Of a stretch of DNA of 64,000 nt, positions 43,931 through 55,707 are shown piece by piece. The position numbers and the translations under genes are program-made. The stretch lies in contig CM071570.1 of the NCBI GenBank assembly GCA_036426205.1, forward strand, positions 75,189,977-75,253,976. Reading direction: 5' to 3'. Position 1 is the first letter of the stretch, and the number at the start of each line of letters is the position of its first letter. The stretch comes from Ascaphus truei (lineage: Eukaryota; Chordata; Amphibia; Anura; Ascaphidae). Below the pieces are notes generated by a model. That model made no database searches. It was not told the DNA's origin and saw only the letters and a program-made list of their open reading frames with translations.

Positions 43931-45370
43931 AGAGAGGAGGGGTAGCCCCTTGCCCTTCTATTATGCAAGTCTTTTGGGAATGGTGGGAGTATTCGTTACA
44001 GGTTTTTGGAGAATTGTGAAAGTATAGGAGCCACATTTTTGTTTTATGCACATTTTATCAATATCATTCTTTTTATTGGGGGGTGGTATCCACTCTTCTC
44101 AAATTATATTCAATCACATCACTACAATTTAAAATTCACCACACATTTCCCCTATTATCCCCAATACATTTTTTAGATCGTGTGTATATACATTGACACA
44201 GTTCACTCACCATTAGACAGATATTGTTCGCAAACCTAAACTCACTCAACCACTTTTAGGGCGAGCAAGCTGCCCATCCCACCAACACATGTTTCCAGGG
44301 GGATGGGATACCGAGAAGGTCAATTCAGTGCGGTCAAGCTGCCAATTGTTCTGACGAGGACGGATTTCAAATTAATGTCACGGATTTGATACAAAGAGAC
44401 TGTCCTTGGGAGGGAACAATCGAGAGAGATCTAGATAGACCCTGCTTGGAAGTTTTTGGCTTTGAACAGATCCTCACTTTTGAAGAGTGCACTCACCAAG
44501 AAACCTTAATAAAATGAGGATGTACATATTTATCATCTTATAGCTCACAGGCTGAGCAGATCACAGTAAAAAGCTTTTTAAAAACACTGGGGGTCTTAAC
44601 CCTAGATCCAGGTCTTAACCCTATTCTTATAGCCCTCACAATCATCTTTAGAAAGATTTAAAACTCTATGCAAACTCATATCGCCTAGTCTTTTAGACTT
44701 AAAAGGATGCTAGGCAGTCTGACCTACCCTAAGGGGTTCATTTAAATGTAATGGTCTTGCAAAAAAAACAATGTCCTAGATTAAAAACACTCGTCTTCTT
44801 TCACTTCTACTGCTTACACGAGGGGAAAAACCAAACATCCGACTAGTTCCATTAAATTGCAACTCCAATTTGTGTTGTTTATTTGATTACACGTGGTGGG
44901 TAGTTGGCAGCAGTATGTGGCCAGGACCACAAGTGTTGAAATCAGAACTATGACCCCTCGCGTTAATAATGTAAAAAGATAGAATCATCCCTGCCCCAAA
45001 AACTCATTTTTCCAACCCTGTACGGTAGGGTAGTGTATTGACGCTTTACAATTTCAGGGTATTGATATATATACCCCTCTACGCAGAGGAATGGTGACTG
45101 TGAACCAAAGGCCTTAGACTAGATGTGAAGCTTTGCCATCTTACTGAGAACAGATCCCCTAGGGATAATATGAATTGGATATTGGCCACTTCTTTAGATA
45201 GATTCTTTCAGAGAGCCACCATCCATGGTGTTGTCTGTGATTGTATTCCTCACCAGTGATAGTTTTACATGTAGACCATTTATTATTTTTTCCTTTTTTT
45301 ACGTATAATGTTTGTCAAATATGTATGGAGACCAGGATACATATGGGACACACTAATTACGCTAAGGACC
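43931..45370. other. No gene recognised
   Basis: No domain or repeat boundary was identified. Short ORFs are rare, in keeping with decayed or error-containing sequence next to the array. Confidence 0.35.
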
Positions 45371-45374
45371 AATG

Positions 45375-45605
45375 AAGGGTGTTAACCCCCCCCACCAGTG
45401 CCATGTATTGGGGTAGCAGGGGGCGGGGTGAAGGTCGTATTGGCCTTTGTGGTTGTTTAGGCCTTGTGGGGTTGTGTTGCGAATGAGTTTATAAAAAAAT
45501 CGCCGAATAAGATGCGTAATTAGGGGTTACCCCTCCGCGTACACAACGCAAGGATCTAAACACAACCATCTGGGCTTACAACTCCCTAAGCCACCCCAAT
45601 ACCCA
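45375..45605. repeat. Copy of the 36-kb palindrome family
   Basis: agtgccatgtattggggtag, then ggtgaaggtcgtattggcct and tttaggccttgtgggg, parallel 36,040-36,125. Confidence 0.6.
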
Positions 45606-46370
45606 CACATAAACTCTAACACACACAACTGCCTGTATACCCACCATCCTAGGCCCCCCAATTAAAAAAAACATTACATATCTAATACACAAACCCCATC
45701 CACCTGCCTACCACACATAGAAAACCATGATTTTTTTTACACAATAATACCACATGGCCAGTGGGGGTCCATGGCCCGGGTATGCTTCCCACGCGAATTG
45801 TGGGGACATTCAAGTAGGTCCATGTGGGGTCACAAGGGCCACCACAGCATCTGGGGAACCTACGATTGTTCACTGCCCAAGCGGTGTAACAGTAGGTCTC
45901 AGGTGGTAAACCATGGGCATCTGGGCGCGTATCCGGGTGGTTCCCGTGTGGTGCATGAATGTACCAATTCCTGTATGTAAAAAAAAAAACATGGTCTACA
46001 TGTTAAATCAATACACACCCAAGCACATATCGTCACGTAGGCTGCACTCCAGGGGGAGCCGCGAGCTTGCACGGACGCTCCCAACTCGCACGATGAGACC
46101 ACATTGCAACATGTGTGGGGCCTGCAGAGGCCCCCCCCCTGCCGCATGCCTGTTGTGAGCTGTCCATCAGCCACTCAGATTAAGAGATACAAATCTATTG
46201 ATCCATCAGGGAAGTCGTACACCTAAGTCCTCACACCCTCCTCAACTGACCCCCACAATTTCAATTTGGCCCAGTATCTGAGAGGGAGATTATACAAGCG
46301 CTCCTCAAACTAAAACAAGACCAATGTCGCGGACATGACTTACTACAATTAGGTTCCTACGACTTGGTTG
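45606..46370. other. No gene recognised
   Basis: Mixed sequence with a palindromic GC-rich patch (ggggcctgcagaggcccc near 46,117) and no conserved ORF. It leads into the LINE relic. Confidence 0.35.
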
Positions 46371-46379
46371 CCCCAGCAT

Positions 46380-47730
46380 TGCCAACCAATTGCCGTCCAT
46401 AGTCACTATAATCGTGTTGCAGGCCATATCCCTAAGACTGGAAAAAGCCCAGAGTGGTCCAATCTTCAAAAGTGCGGGTACAAAAACATGGTTCAAACAC
46501 AGGGCCAATCATCATTCTCCCAATTCATACCAAGTATGCGAAAAATTGTGTACACTCCCAATTTAAGCGATTTCTATTACCAAGAACAAATTTCCCTAGC
46601 CATTCCAATATCTGAGTTTCATCACAAACACTCCACCGTAACTACCTGCCTAAATAGTTTGCCAATGAAATCCAGTGTGGAAATGGAACGCGGGACAACT
46701 CAATGTTCAGTATTCCTAGATTTGCAAAGGCTTCGACACAGTTATTCATGCTCTCATGATTAACAAACTCCAGAAGCTCTGGAATGAGGGGAAGGCATGT
46801 TTCTTTTTAAACTTCGGTTTCAGTCCTACTATTCAAAGGATCCCAACATTGTGTCATCTACAGGCTTAACTCCAACCCCGGGATATTCACACTGTGGGTG
46901 TCCGCAAGGTCTTGCTCTGGGGCCCGCCTACTGCTTCTCAGTGTTCATTAATTGATTCTTCCCCACAGCTTGCTCAAGGAAGCATCAATACACATGTATG
47001 CAGATGACACACTCTACTATAGACCACAGCAAGCCTCTCTGACCTTCCAGACACATACTTCAGTTCTTGACTTGTTACGACTCGAAAACTGGATTCCCAA
47101 AAACAAACTGTTTTTTTAAACACTGGTAGAGACTGTAAACAATGCGATATTGGGACCAAGACTAAATTTTTAAAGCGTCCAGTGACTGAACTCTTGATTG
47201 AAACAACGGAGCTAACACCACCCTAACCCCTGGTCACTGTTTTTTAAATACGGCTTAGGTTTGACTCCCACATTAACATTCGGGATACACAATTTGATCC
47301 CCTGACATACCAAGACTAGCCAAACTAGGGGGTACTTATTAACAGGAACAAATCTCCTCTAAGTCTGGTCAGAGAGAAGGTATCACACAGTAGATGCTAA
47401 TGACCAATTATGGACAATGGAGACATAGTATATGGCTCGGCACCTCAAACCCACCTTAGCAAACTTGCCACCCTCTAAATTCAATTGCCGTTTTGTCTCC
47501 AATGCTTAACTACAACAACACAAATCACTGCGGAAGATGCTCAAAGACGATTGGGTACATTACTAGAGTCTGGAGCACAGTTCAGTCTTCCTGTCTTGCT
47601 TTAAATTCTTCATGGACAAGCACCGAGCTACCTGAACAAGCCTCCTCGCACCCTACCACTTGAGCACTGTATCACTCTGAGACAGAACCCAAAAGAGATT
47701 GTTCATGGTTCCCAAGCTCAAACAAAGGCC
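46380..47730 (+). pseudogene. Decayed CR1/L2-group LINE reverse transcriptase
   Basis: Across shifting frames I read KAQSGPIFKS, a VCEK..TLPI segment, HKHSTVTTCL (46,621-46,650) and FLDLQR followed by FDTVIHALMINKLQ (motif A region). Next are VRKVLLWGPLL (motif B) and EASIHMYADDTLYY (motif C, about 46,979-47,022). LENWIPKNKLFF follows. The order fits a non-LTR RT palm. It is related to the shorter fragment at 20.27 kb. More than six frameshifts occur within 1.3 kb. Confidence 0.75.
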
Positions 47731-48180
47731 AGGACGTTAATCCTTTCTCCTACCGTGACCCCAAAACGGAACATACCTACCAGAGACTCTCATGAATCCC
47801 CACCACCAGTCTAATTCTTTCAAATCTAAGGCTTTTGTCTCAGATTTATCTGGTCTGATGATGTTCATCCGCATTACTAGATATTTTTCTTTAACTGTGC
47901 ACGCAATGTCCTTGTATATAATGTACACCCTATTCCATTATGTATATTGTATGTAAAAATGATTATTTGTTTTATCTGGTGCCTCAGGACAACTTGAATT
48001 AACTGAGAGGTAACTTCAATGTATTATTCTTCTGGCTAAAACTATTTTGTTAAATAAATAGTAGCATCCGACTTTCAGTGCACATGACCTACTTGACCAC
48101 TAGTCAGAGGCAGCAAGGCATAAACCAATGCAACAAGCAGTGGAGCATGTTATTGTTATTGCACCCTTTGTGTTGCTGTC
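47731..48180. other. No gene recognised
   Basis: Tail after the LINE relic, AT-rich, with an AAATAAATA stretch at about 48,051-48,060 that may be its 3' end. Confidence 0.35.
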
Positions 48181-48730
48181 CTCTGACAGGGAGGAGAGAG
48201 AAGGGGGGACAGGAAACGGGGGGGGGACACACGAAACAGGTGGGGGGGGGGGACAATGAACAGGGGACAAACGAAACTGGGGGAGGAACCACACTCAAAT
48301 AAATACACGCACACACAAATAAATACACACACACACACGCACACAAATAAATACACATACACACACACACAAATAAATACAGACACACACAAATAAATAC
48401 ACACACACACACACAAATAAATACACACACACACACAAATAAATACACACACACACAAATAAATAAACACACACACACACACACACACACAATTAAATAC
48501 ACACACACAAACACAAATAAATACACACACACAAATACACACACACACATAAATACACACACAAATAAATACACACACACACATAAATATACACACACAC
48601 ACAAATACACACACACTCACACACACAGATACACACATTGAAGAGCAGTGGAGAGCAGAGGCAGCGACGGATGTGAGGGGGGGTTTGAGGGGGAGGAGAT
48701 CCGTGCAGGCAGCTCCCTGCACACAGTCAC
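48181..48730. repeat. Rearranged relative of the 42-kb array, opposite strand
   Basis: Poly-G with acgaaac units (48,205-48,285), ccacactcaaataaatacac and (ACACAAATAAATAC)n to 48,640. gtgcaggcagctccctgcac follows at about 48,703. Each block is the inverse of a block at 42,200-42,600, but their order is permuted. ORFs here are Val/Cys repeats and not genes. Confidence 0.85.
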
Positions 48731-49105
48731 TGGGCAGGCAAATGTACAACTCTCCCCTCCCTCTCCCTTCTCCTATCACCCCCTACCTTCTCCTCTCACC
48801 CGGGGAAGAAGGGGACGGGACACCATGCAGACAGAGGAGCAGGAAGGCAGACACACACACTCACCGTGTGCTCTGCATAAAGCCCCTCCCCCGGCTTCCT
48901 CTCTGCCTGCAGCCAATCCCCTGCGGCCCGGCCGGCATAAAGGAGTGATGGTGGGGAGGAGGGATGGTGGGGAGTGATGATCGGAGGGATGGTGGGGAGT
49001 GATGATCGGAGGGATGGTGGGGAGGGTAATTGCGGCACCCCAATAGGCAAGCCGCGGTGCACCAGGTCGCCGGGGCGGACAGATTGGGAACCACTGGTAT
49101 AACTG
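48731..49105. repeat. Repeat segment ending in a possible hAT-type terminus
   Basis: Includes tandem gatcggagggatggtgggga units at 48,950-49,025. The right end reads, on the minus strand, CCAGTGGTTCCCAATCTGTC, similar to hAT-group termini. No left partner was identified. Confidence 0.45.
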
Positions 49106-50130
49106 ATTGCACCACAAAATGTATTAAAAGCAAAATATTAGTTGTGTTTTACTGTATCTCTCTTGTTTTGTGACCAGAATTTTTTTTTAATGCTTTTGTT
49201 TCTTTATATTATTTGGTCAACTCCATTGTTTCTCAACTTGCTTTAAAGCTACAGTTAATACTAATTAAGTACACGGTAACCTCACAAGTATTACATTCTA
49301 AATACACTTTAAAACTAAAAATAAATGACAATACTGTCTATGTAATTTATCTTGGTACTGTACATACCCTAAAATGTTTATGCATGAAAACTCCTACAGT
49401 ATGTAAAACAAAATGTAACTACTGTACATCTGCATGTGAAAAAGGGATGGAATTGAGCTGGCTTTGGAAGATTAATAATGGTTCAGCAGGTTTTTAGTGC
49501 TGCCTAGCAATTTAATTTACTTTGGATAGCAGGTTATTTTGATGTTATATGAGTCATCTTGCCTGCAGCAAAATATCAGTAGGAATGCACTGTTATTGCC
49601 TCTAACATATCAATTGGAGAGATGTGGGAGTAGGTTAAGTGGTAAATTTTATTATTTTTTTCAGATTTATGTTATTTTAATAACCTTTCAAGATGCGTGA
49701 ACTTATGTTTTACTTCAAAAATAGCGTTACAAAACTAATTATAGTGGGGATGGACAGCTCAAAGGTACTTCTTACAAGACTAGATCACCTACAGTGAGAA
49801 GGATGCTAATGGATGTGCTTGACGGAGAGGATGTCCTGTATGTTAAAACAAAGCTACAGAACGAAAGTATAAAATTATATATATATATATATATAGTGTA
49901 TATATATATATAGATCAGTCATGACTGCAGTGAAAAAAATTAAGAGATGCCAGTAGCTTCTGAACAGTGAGAAAAAGGACGGTTTGAGTTTCTCATATAC
50001 CTTCTCCTATGCCACATTGAACTGTTCACTGCTAGATTATATGATTCCGCGATTATTCTGAATTTGAGATTGTGTGTCTCTTAGGGGAGTTAAGGGTTAA
50101 GGGAAGTACCTTGAGGTTCCTTTGGACCCA
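49106..50130. other. No gene recognised
   Basis: AT-rich, with a (TA)n run at 49,877-49,912. No conserved ORF. Confidence 0.4.
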
Positions 50131-50137
50131 AGGGAAC

Positions 50138-50176
50138 GGGCCTGAGGAAAGGGTTTTTTCCCTGAAACGTTTCCCC
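50138..50176 (+). ncRNA. Decayed hammerhead ribozyme
   Basis: CTGAGGA (50,142-50,148) is a complete first box. Stem II pairs AGGG (50,150-50,153) with CCCT (50,160-50,163) around a T6 loop, and GAAA is intact at 50,164-50,167. The stem III loop is shortened, so no valid cleavage triplet can form, and stem I is reduced to GGG/CCC. It is inferred to be inactive. Confidence 0.5.
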
Positions 50177-50399
50177 TCTTACCCTACCCCATTGTCTTTA
50201 TATGTTTTTTCACCCCCACCCCCTTCTGTCTCCCACACTTCCCTTCCCATTATATTCCCCCTGCTTCAGTGGCTTTAAGAGCTGTAGACGCTGCAATTAC
50301 AGCAATTTAGCAATTCCTTTTTGTGACAATATGTTCTATTTATGCTATTAAATTTGTGGCTTAATCCGAGACGTTCTACGTTTGTTCTATTAATCAGTG

Positions 50400-50580
50400 T
50401 GTGCTGGAGCTTCTTTTGGGTTTCTAGGTATACCTTTTGATTCAATAGCTTGTAGAACCACCTTTAGCAGCAATAACTTGAAGTAATCATTTTCTGATGA
50501 CTTAATGAACTCTCACATCGTTGTGGAGGAATTTTGGCACACTCTTCTTTACAACGTTGCTTCAGTTCATTGCGGCACAC
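50400..50580. repeat. Transposon-like fragment, family unresolved
   Basis: The text from gtagaaccacctttagcagc to cgttgcttcagttcattg has the character of a dispersed DNA-transposon or LINE fragment, but I found no partner copy in the window. Confidence 0.3.
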
Positions 50581-50746
50581 CACACTGCAGTGACTCAGCA
50601 GCTCTTTAGCTCAGTAGCAGCAACAGCAGCAGCAGCAGCAGCAGTCCGGTAACTGCAATCGTTCTTCTCCCTGCTCCTGTCGGAGATGGCGGATGCGTTA
50701 AACTTCTGGCTAACAGGAGGAGTGCGCTGTGGACTGTTGCAGGCCT

Positions 50747-50782
<36 letters not shown>

Positions 50783-51525
50783 AATAGTGAAGGGGGAGGG
50801 TGTAAGGGGGTAAGAGATAGAGGAGAGAGGGTGAAGCGGTAAGAGAGAAGTGTGAGGGGGAAGAGAGGGGAATAGTGTAAGAGGATTAGGGGAGTAAAGA
50901 TAGGGGGATTGTGTAAAGGGGCAGAGAGAGGGGAGAGTTTAGCGGGTCAAGAGAGGGGGGGGAGTGAAAGGGGACAAGAGAGAGGGGAGAGTGTGACGGT
51001 GGAATATAGGTGAGAGGGGGAGAGTATAAGGGGGAGAGAGTGTAAGGGGAGAAGAGAGAAGGAAGATAGTTAAGGGGAGGGGGGATAGTGTACTGGGAGA
51101 ATAGAGAGGGAAGAGTAGAAGGGGGAGAGTCTGAGGGGAGAAAAGAGAAGAGGGAAGTGTAAGAGAGGAACTGTTAGGAGGAACAGGGGTAGGGGAAAAG
51201 GGGTAGAGAGTAAGTGTAAGGGTGAATAAGGGTATAGAGCAAGTGAGAGAGTGTAGGGGGGAAAGAGTGAGGAAGAGAGCATAAGAAGGGAACAGAGAGA
51301 TGGAAGAATGGTAGGGGAGAGAGATGGACAAATAGAGGGGAGAGAGGGGCGGGGGGAGGGAGAGAGCAATGGATGGGGGAGGGAGAAAGGGGTGACTGAG
51401 GGGAGGGGGATGGAAGGGGAGGGCGAGATGGACAGGGAGGGAGGGAGAGGTTTTGGTTACCTCTGAATTTCACAATCTAATTCTAAGGTTCCTTAACCAA
51501 AAAAGGTTGAAAAACACTGATGTAA
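50581..51525. repeat. Composite repeat: (CAG)n, (GT)n, 0.7 kb polypurine, hAT-like end
   Basis: CAG triplets lie at 50,620-50,643, GT dinucleotides at 50,750-50,781, and G/A-rich gagaggggga-type sequence at 50,790-51,450. Minus-strand ORFs are Ser/Pro/Leu artefacts. The right edge at 51,490-51,521 reads on the minus strand CAGTGTTTTTCAACCTTTTT, which resembles hAT-group termini. The block order is similar in style to 40.8-43.9 kb. Confidence 0.7.
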
Positions 51526-51985
51526 ACTATAAGTTTCCTTAGATCCTATGTGCTTAAAATGTTCAAATGCTGAAAACTTAATGATAAAATATGATTACTA
51601 TTAAAAATGATTCTCTAATGCGGCTGACATTGTGTAGACCAGCTGCAATAACTTCCTAAAATTATACAATGTACAGTATATAGTATATAGCTTACCAATT
51701 TGAAAGTTTATATTAATATGATGTCTTCTTATGGTACTATACAGTACATTTCCTTGTATTAAGAAGTAAACAGTCACCTTGGTGGCAAATGTTGTTTATG
51801 TTCTGTTCTTGTTAACATGTTTTTGTATATTGAATCTAATTTTTCATTGACAGAGTCTGTGTCCTTAAATAACTATTATTTTTCAATTTACATAAGTTGA
51901 TGTGTAGCTACTGCGTTTGCCTGCCCTCACGTATTTACACTATTGACTCATCTAAGCAGATACATATGATTGTTACTAAAATTAT
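51526..51985. other. No gene recognised
   Basis: AT-rich sequence leading into the L1 relic. Nothing identifiable. Confidence 0.4.
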
Positions 51986-52462
51986 ATCCATTAATGCTAA
52001 ATGGCTAAACTCAACTAATTAGAGAAAAAGGTGCTTTATCTTAATTTAAACGGTTGAAAGCAGATGTAATTTTTGTTCCGGATGCTCACTTTCTCAAACA
52101 AGAGGGTGTTAGATTTCTGGACAGGAACTATACTTACTCATATTTCCTGTCCTCAAGAACGAAGAAAAATGGAGTTGGGATTCTATAGACATGCATCATT
52201 CCAATATGAAGCTACAATATGAGGTTCGGAGGTGAGATATATTTTTGTGAAAGGCAATATTTTGGGAACCAAATACACCTTTGTGGCACATTATGCTCTA
52301 AACTAACCAAAAGCTGTCTCATTTGCAAGAAGGATTTCTCCTATTAGGAAGGGCATTTAACTCAACCAGCACAAACTACAAGACTCACAAATGCCCTTAA
52401 AATCTTAATGACTAAGCATGGTCTCCTTGATGGGTAGAGAAAAACTCCTCCCTTTACCAGAG
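51986..52462 (+). pseudogene. L1-clade LINE endonuclease fragment
   Basis: Frames give KIISINAKWLNS, KRCFILI, ADVIFVP-like text and FPVLKNEEKWSWDSI, then gaaccaaatacacctttgtg. This is the order seen in L1 endonucleases (start, strand 2, surface loop). Many stops and shifts. The domain continues at 53,432 after the intervening insertion. Confidence 0.6.
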
Positions 52463-53431
52463 TGTGACGGTAGGGGCATCTTGGCACAGTACATTAAAAT
52501 TTAAGCCCACTGGTTGTTCCTACCTGTCAAGATAGCGAAACAGGTATAAGGTTAAAATGGCCATCTAGCTGCAGTCAAAATTGCTGCCGGCCTGTAACTA
52601 TGGGTCACCCCAGTCAGCCACTTGTAGAAAAAGTTTATTAGGAATTTGTATTTACTGTGTGTATTTTGTGGGATTCATTATGTGCTGGGCCCATGATTCG
52701 TTAAGTGAGGATAACATACAATAAATAATTTGTGTGGGGCCCTGTTTAGTGCTGTGGGGAAAAGGGGAGTTGGGCTGGGATGCGCCCACATGCTGGGAGA
52801 GTACACACTTCAAGGCCAGAGCATTCTTCTCTCCCTGTCAATGAGGCATATCACTCTGCAGGAGATACAGAGCCGAAACTGGGGAGCGATGCCTGGGCTT
52901 TAGCCCCATGAGCAGCTTCCTGATCAGTTCATATTTCCCTCTCCCTGAGGCCCCACCCCTTGGGGCTATCCGACCGCCCTGTACCACACCCCAGTCCTGA
53001 TTAGTCTACCTGGTGCAATCTCTCTGTCTCTGATTGGGTCAGTGAAGGCAATCTCTTCTCTGGTCAGTTTTCCATGTTTTCAGATGCAGGCCGGGGTTCT
53101 ATGGAAGCAAACGCCAATTGGAGTTCCATAGTTGTAAGTGGTTAGTCTCAGTGACCAGAGACTAACTGGAATTATGAACTCTGACCGAAGAGGTGGTGAT
53201 CCAGGGTTACTTGGATATCCTGAGTTGGACACATTGTGGAGACATCCTGGGTAATCTTTCCCCGGCAGGGCCAAGCACCTACTGAGCTAGGACACCCCAA
53301 TAACCTCCCTTTTGGTAAATTGTAACAGTGATTTTGCATCGTTTTGTTCCCTGTTTGCTTCAGTCAAAATAAACCCTGTTTATTTAACTCACTCATTCTG
53401 TCTGTTGGTTGTGATCATGGCATAAATCACA
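52463..53431. mobile_element. Candidate solo LTR inserted in the L1
   Basis: The 969-bp segment starts TGTGACGG and ends AAATCACA, giving inverted TGTGA/TCACA tips. It separates two L1 endonuclease pieces. It contains an AATAAA at 53,369 and balanced base composition unlike the L1. No clear 4-6 bp target duplication was found, so the exact ends are uncertain. Confidence 0.45.
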
Positions 53432-53885
53432 TTCTTGGATTGATTACATTCTCTTCAATCTAAGAATATTTGGCAAATTTATCTCTGTAACAATAGGTAA
53501 TATTACATGGTCAGATCATGCACATATAGAAGCATAATTTTTTCTTCGAAAGTGGGAATATTAACCTAGTGTGGAAACAGAATTATTTTTTGCTTAATGA
53601 TTACTCTCTGATACAGAAAATAGAGGAAATCTCATCCAATTATTTTGATCTGAATGATACAGAGGGTAGCAACTCTATGGGAAGCCCATAAGGCAGCAAT
53701 TAGAGGAGAATTCATCAGTATTACAACTGTTCGGGGAAAAGTAGACAAGCAGAATGGATTTCTCTATCTAAAAAGCTACAAAATGTAGAAACGCATTTAA
53801 AAGGTGACCTATTGATATTCTGAGAAATAAATTAACAGACTAAAGAGGCATAAGCTTATAGGGTTCCATGTTGAAATGAACAAGA
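53432..53885 (+). pseudogene. L1-clade LINE, endonuclease end and linker
   Basis: HSWIDYILF followed by TIGNITWSDHAHI marks the endonuclease SDH catalytic end. WEAHKAAIRGEFISITT at about 53,687-53,737 is the conserved L1 linker before RT. The reading breaks off near 53,880 into other repeats. Confidence 0.75.
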
Positions 53886-53904
53886 AGCAAAATGTAACAC
53901 ACTG

Positions 53905-54000
53905 TGAGTGCTCATTTGCATGTCATTACCCTGAATCCCTGGCTACAGTGAAAGCATTGTATGTTAATAGATAATGGTGAAAAGCAGGGTTGCAGACCTA
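53905..54000 (+). repeat. Second copy of the 8.27-kb repeat
   Basis: gctcatttgcatgtcattac to gggttgcagacct, as at 8,279-8,370. Confidence 0.6.
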
Positions 54001-54235
54001 CAGATGCAGAAGCCCTTATCCGATTATTTACCTGGGTGAATCATGCACTATACCGCATGGTGGTCCAAGGTGGTCCTCTGCAGACTAAATGTTCCATCGG
54101 ATTAACTCAGAAGGGACCCATCAATGTAAGAGAGAGGCTGAATCAGTCACTCTATCTGCGCGCCTCTTTCAGGCGATCACAGGGGCTTTATTTAAATTCT
54201 AACACTACAGTATTGCAGCAGGGGGTCTTCAGAGT

Positions 54236-54445
54236 TGAACCACATTGATTTCAGGTCCGGGGAGCTCCTACTTCCCGAGATACAGGCCCCATTATAGGGT
54301 GCCGGTATCCCCACCATTTAAAAGTCCTGTGGATCACATGACCGTGGGATTTTCACATTGAAGGAGATACCGGCACCCATAACAGGGCCTGTATCTCAGG
54401 AATGAGGGGGTCCCCGAGGATGAAATCAACTTTTTTCAGCTCGGG
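54236..54445. repeat. Foldback repeat, copy 1
   Basis: The arms gatttcaggtccggggagct...gagatacaggcccc...ggtgccggtatcc and the inverse series to gatgaaatcaac pair around about 54,340. A related copy follows 360 bp downstream. Confidence 0.7.
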
Positions 54446-54594
54446 AGACCACCTGCTCCCACACAATAGTATCAACACCCCCCCCACACACACACATACA
54501 CACAAATAAAAAAATAATTACTTTAGAGGATAGCTGCTAAGGTAATGAAGTTGCTTACATTTTATTTGTATTCATAGTGTGTTTGAGCAGGGAG

Positions 54595-54802
54595 TCTCCT
54601 GAGCTGAACAAAGTTGATTTCAGCCTCGGGGACCCCCTGCTGCCCGAGATACAGGTCCCGGTATGGGGTGTCGGTATCCCTCTGCTTTGTTTAGATCCCA
54701 CGTGGAATTTAACATGGCAGGGATACCGGCACCCCATACCGGGGCCTATAACTCGGGAACTAGGGGGTCCCCGGACCTGAAATCAATGCGGTTCAGCTCC
54801 GG
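54595..54802. repeat. Foldback repeat, copy 2
   Basis: The arms gctgaacaaagttgatttca and its inverse tgaaatcaatgcggttcagc pair around about 54,698. Both arms carry gagatacagg.cccggtatgg-type segments. The two ORFs across it are mirror images and not genes. Confidence 0.75.
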
Positions 54803-54849
54803 AGACCAACCTGCTACAATACTGTAGTGTTTAAAATGAAATAAAACCC

Positions 54850-55480
54850 CCGCAACCACCTGTTAGAGGCGTGCATTTAGAGTGACTTAATCAGCTTCTC
54901 TTACTGCACGTCTCTTACAGACATGTAGACCCCGGTAGGATTAACACGGCAGGGACTTCTCTGTGTTAATCCAGTGGGACATTAGTCTGCCGTAGAAATT
55001 TTTTAAAGATTCTCGAGGAAATCTCAAAAACTAATTCGGTAAATGATCGGATAACGGACGCTGCATGTGTATCTGAGACGTGAATGTGCTCACGACTAGT
55101 ATTTTTTTTTGCAGAGTAAAGAGGGAAATGTACTGTAAATTATATCTTACTCAAAAAGTAAAAAAAGTATTAAAAATAAATATTTTTATTAGTTTTTGAA
55201 TAACATGAAACAATATAAATACAATAATTCATGAAAAATACTTATCAATAACTACTATACTCCTGCACTCCAAAACCCCCACCCCATACCCCATCACATC
55301 ATAGCTCATATATTCTCTAAGAACCTTGCCAGAACACCAGATATTGCCACAAAACAAAAAAATACACCATCCTGATATCTGAGACCTCTTCATTTCAAAA
55401 TAAATAAATCTAGATATTCTCTAAAATACAAACATTTTGGATTTAAGTTTAAAAAATCATAAAGGAAATTACTGGTTTTA
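54850..55480. other. No gene recognised
   Basis: Includes cggattaacacggc-like text near 54,938 related to the TA-flanked MITE family, then AT-rich sequence up to the L1 C-terminus. Confidence 0.4.
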
Positions 55481-55482
55481 GT

Positions 55483-55707
55483 CTCATGTTGGATCCTTTG
55501 GTGGTTTTGTTGGGTGCAGTAGATGTGGATAAAAAGAATGTCCTTAAATCTAACTCCAGTTTTCTAATCACACATTTAATATTAGCCGCCAGATTGTGCA
55601 TTGCTTCTAACTGGAAGAATGTATCGGCACCAAATATTACACAATGGTTGATGGGAGAAATGTGCTTTAGAGAGCATGACGTTTTCCTTACGACAAAAAC
55701 ACTCTAA
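55483..55707 (+). pseudogene. L1-clade LINE ORF2 C-terminal fragment
   Basis: LAARLCIASNWKNVSAPNIT, then QWLMGEMCF, matches the conserved end of L1-clade ORF2 (aaR..IA..Wk...pP....W). It shares orientation with the pieces at 52-53.9 kb and is likely the end of the same insertion, the RT having been lost to later repeats. Confidence 0.65.

Noticed and set aside
44352..44380. CTGACGAGGACGGATTTC resembling a hammerhead first box
   Set aside because: No GAAA box at proper spacing and no stem I partner.
48104..48779. Val/Cys-rich ORFs on the minus strand
   Set aside because: Products of the (ACACAAATAAATAC)n array.
50939..51473. Ser/Pro/Leu-rich ORFs on the minus strand
   Set aside because: Translation of a polypurine tract, with all minus frames open.
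54555..54780. Two overlapping ORFs of 60 and 67 codons on opposite strands
   Set aside because: They are mirror products of the foldback repeat.
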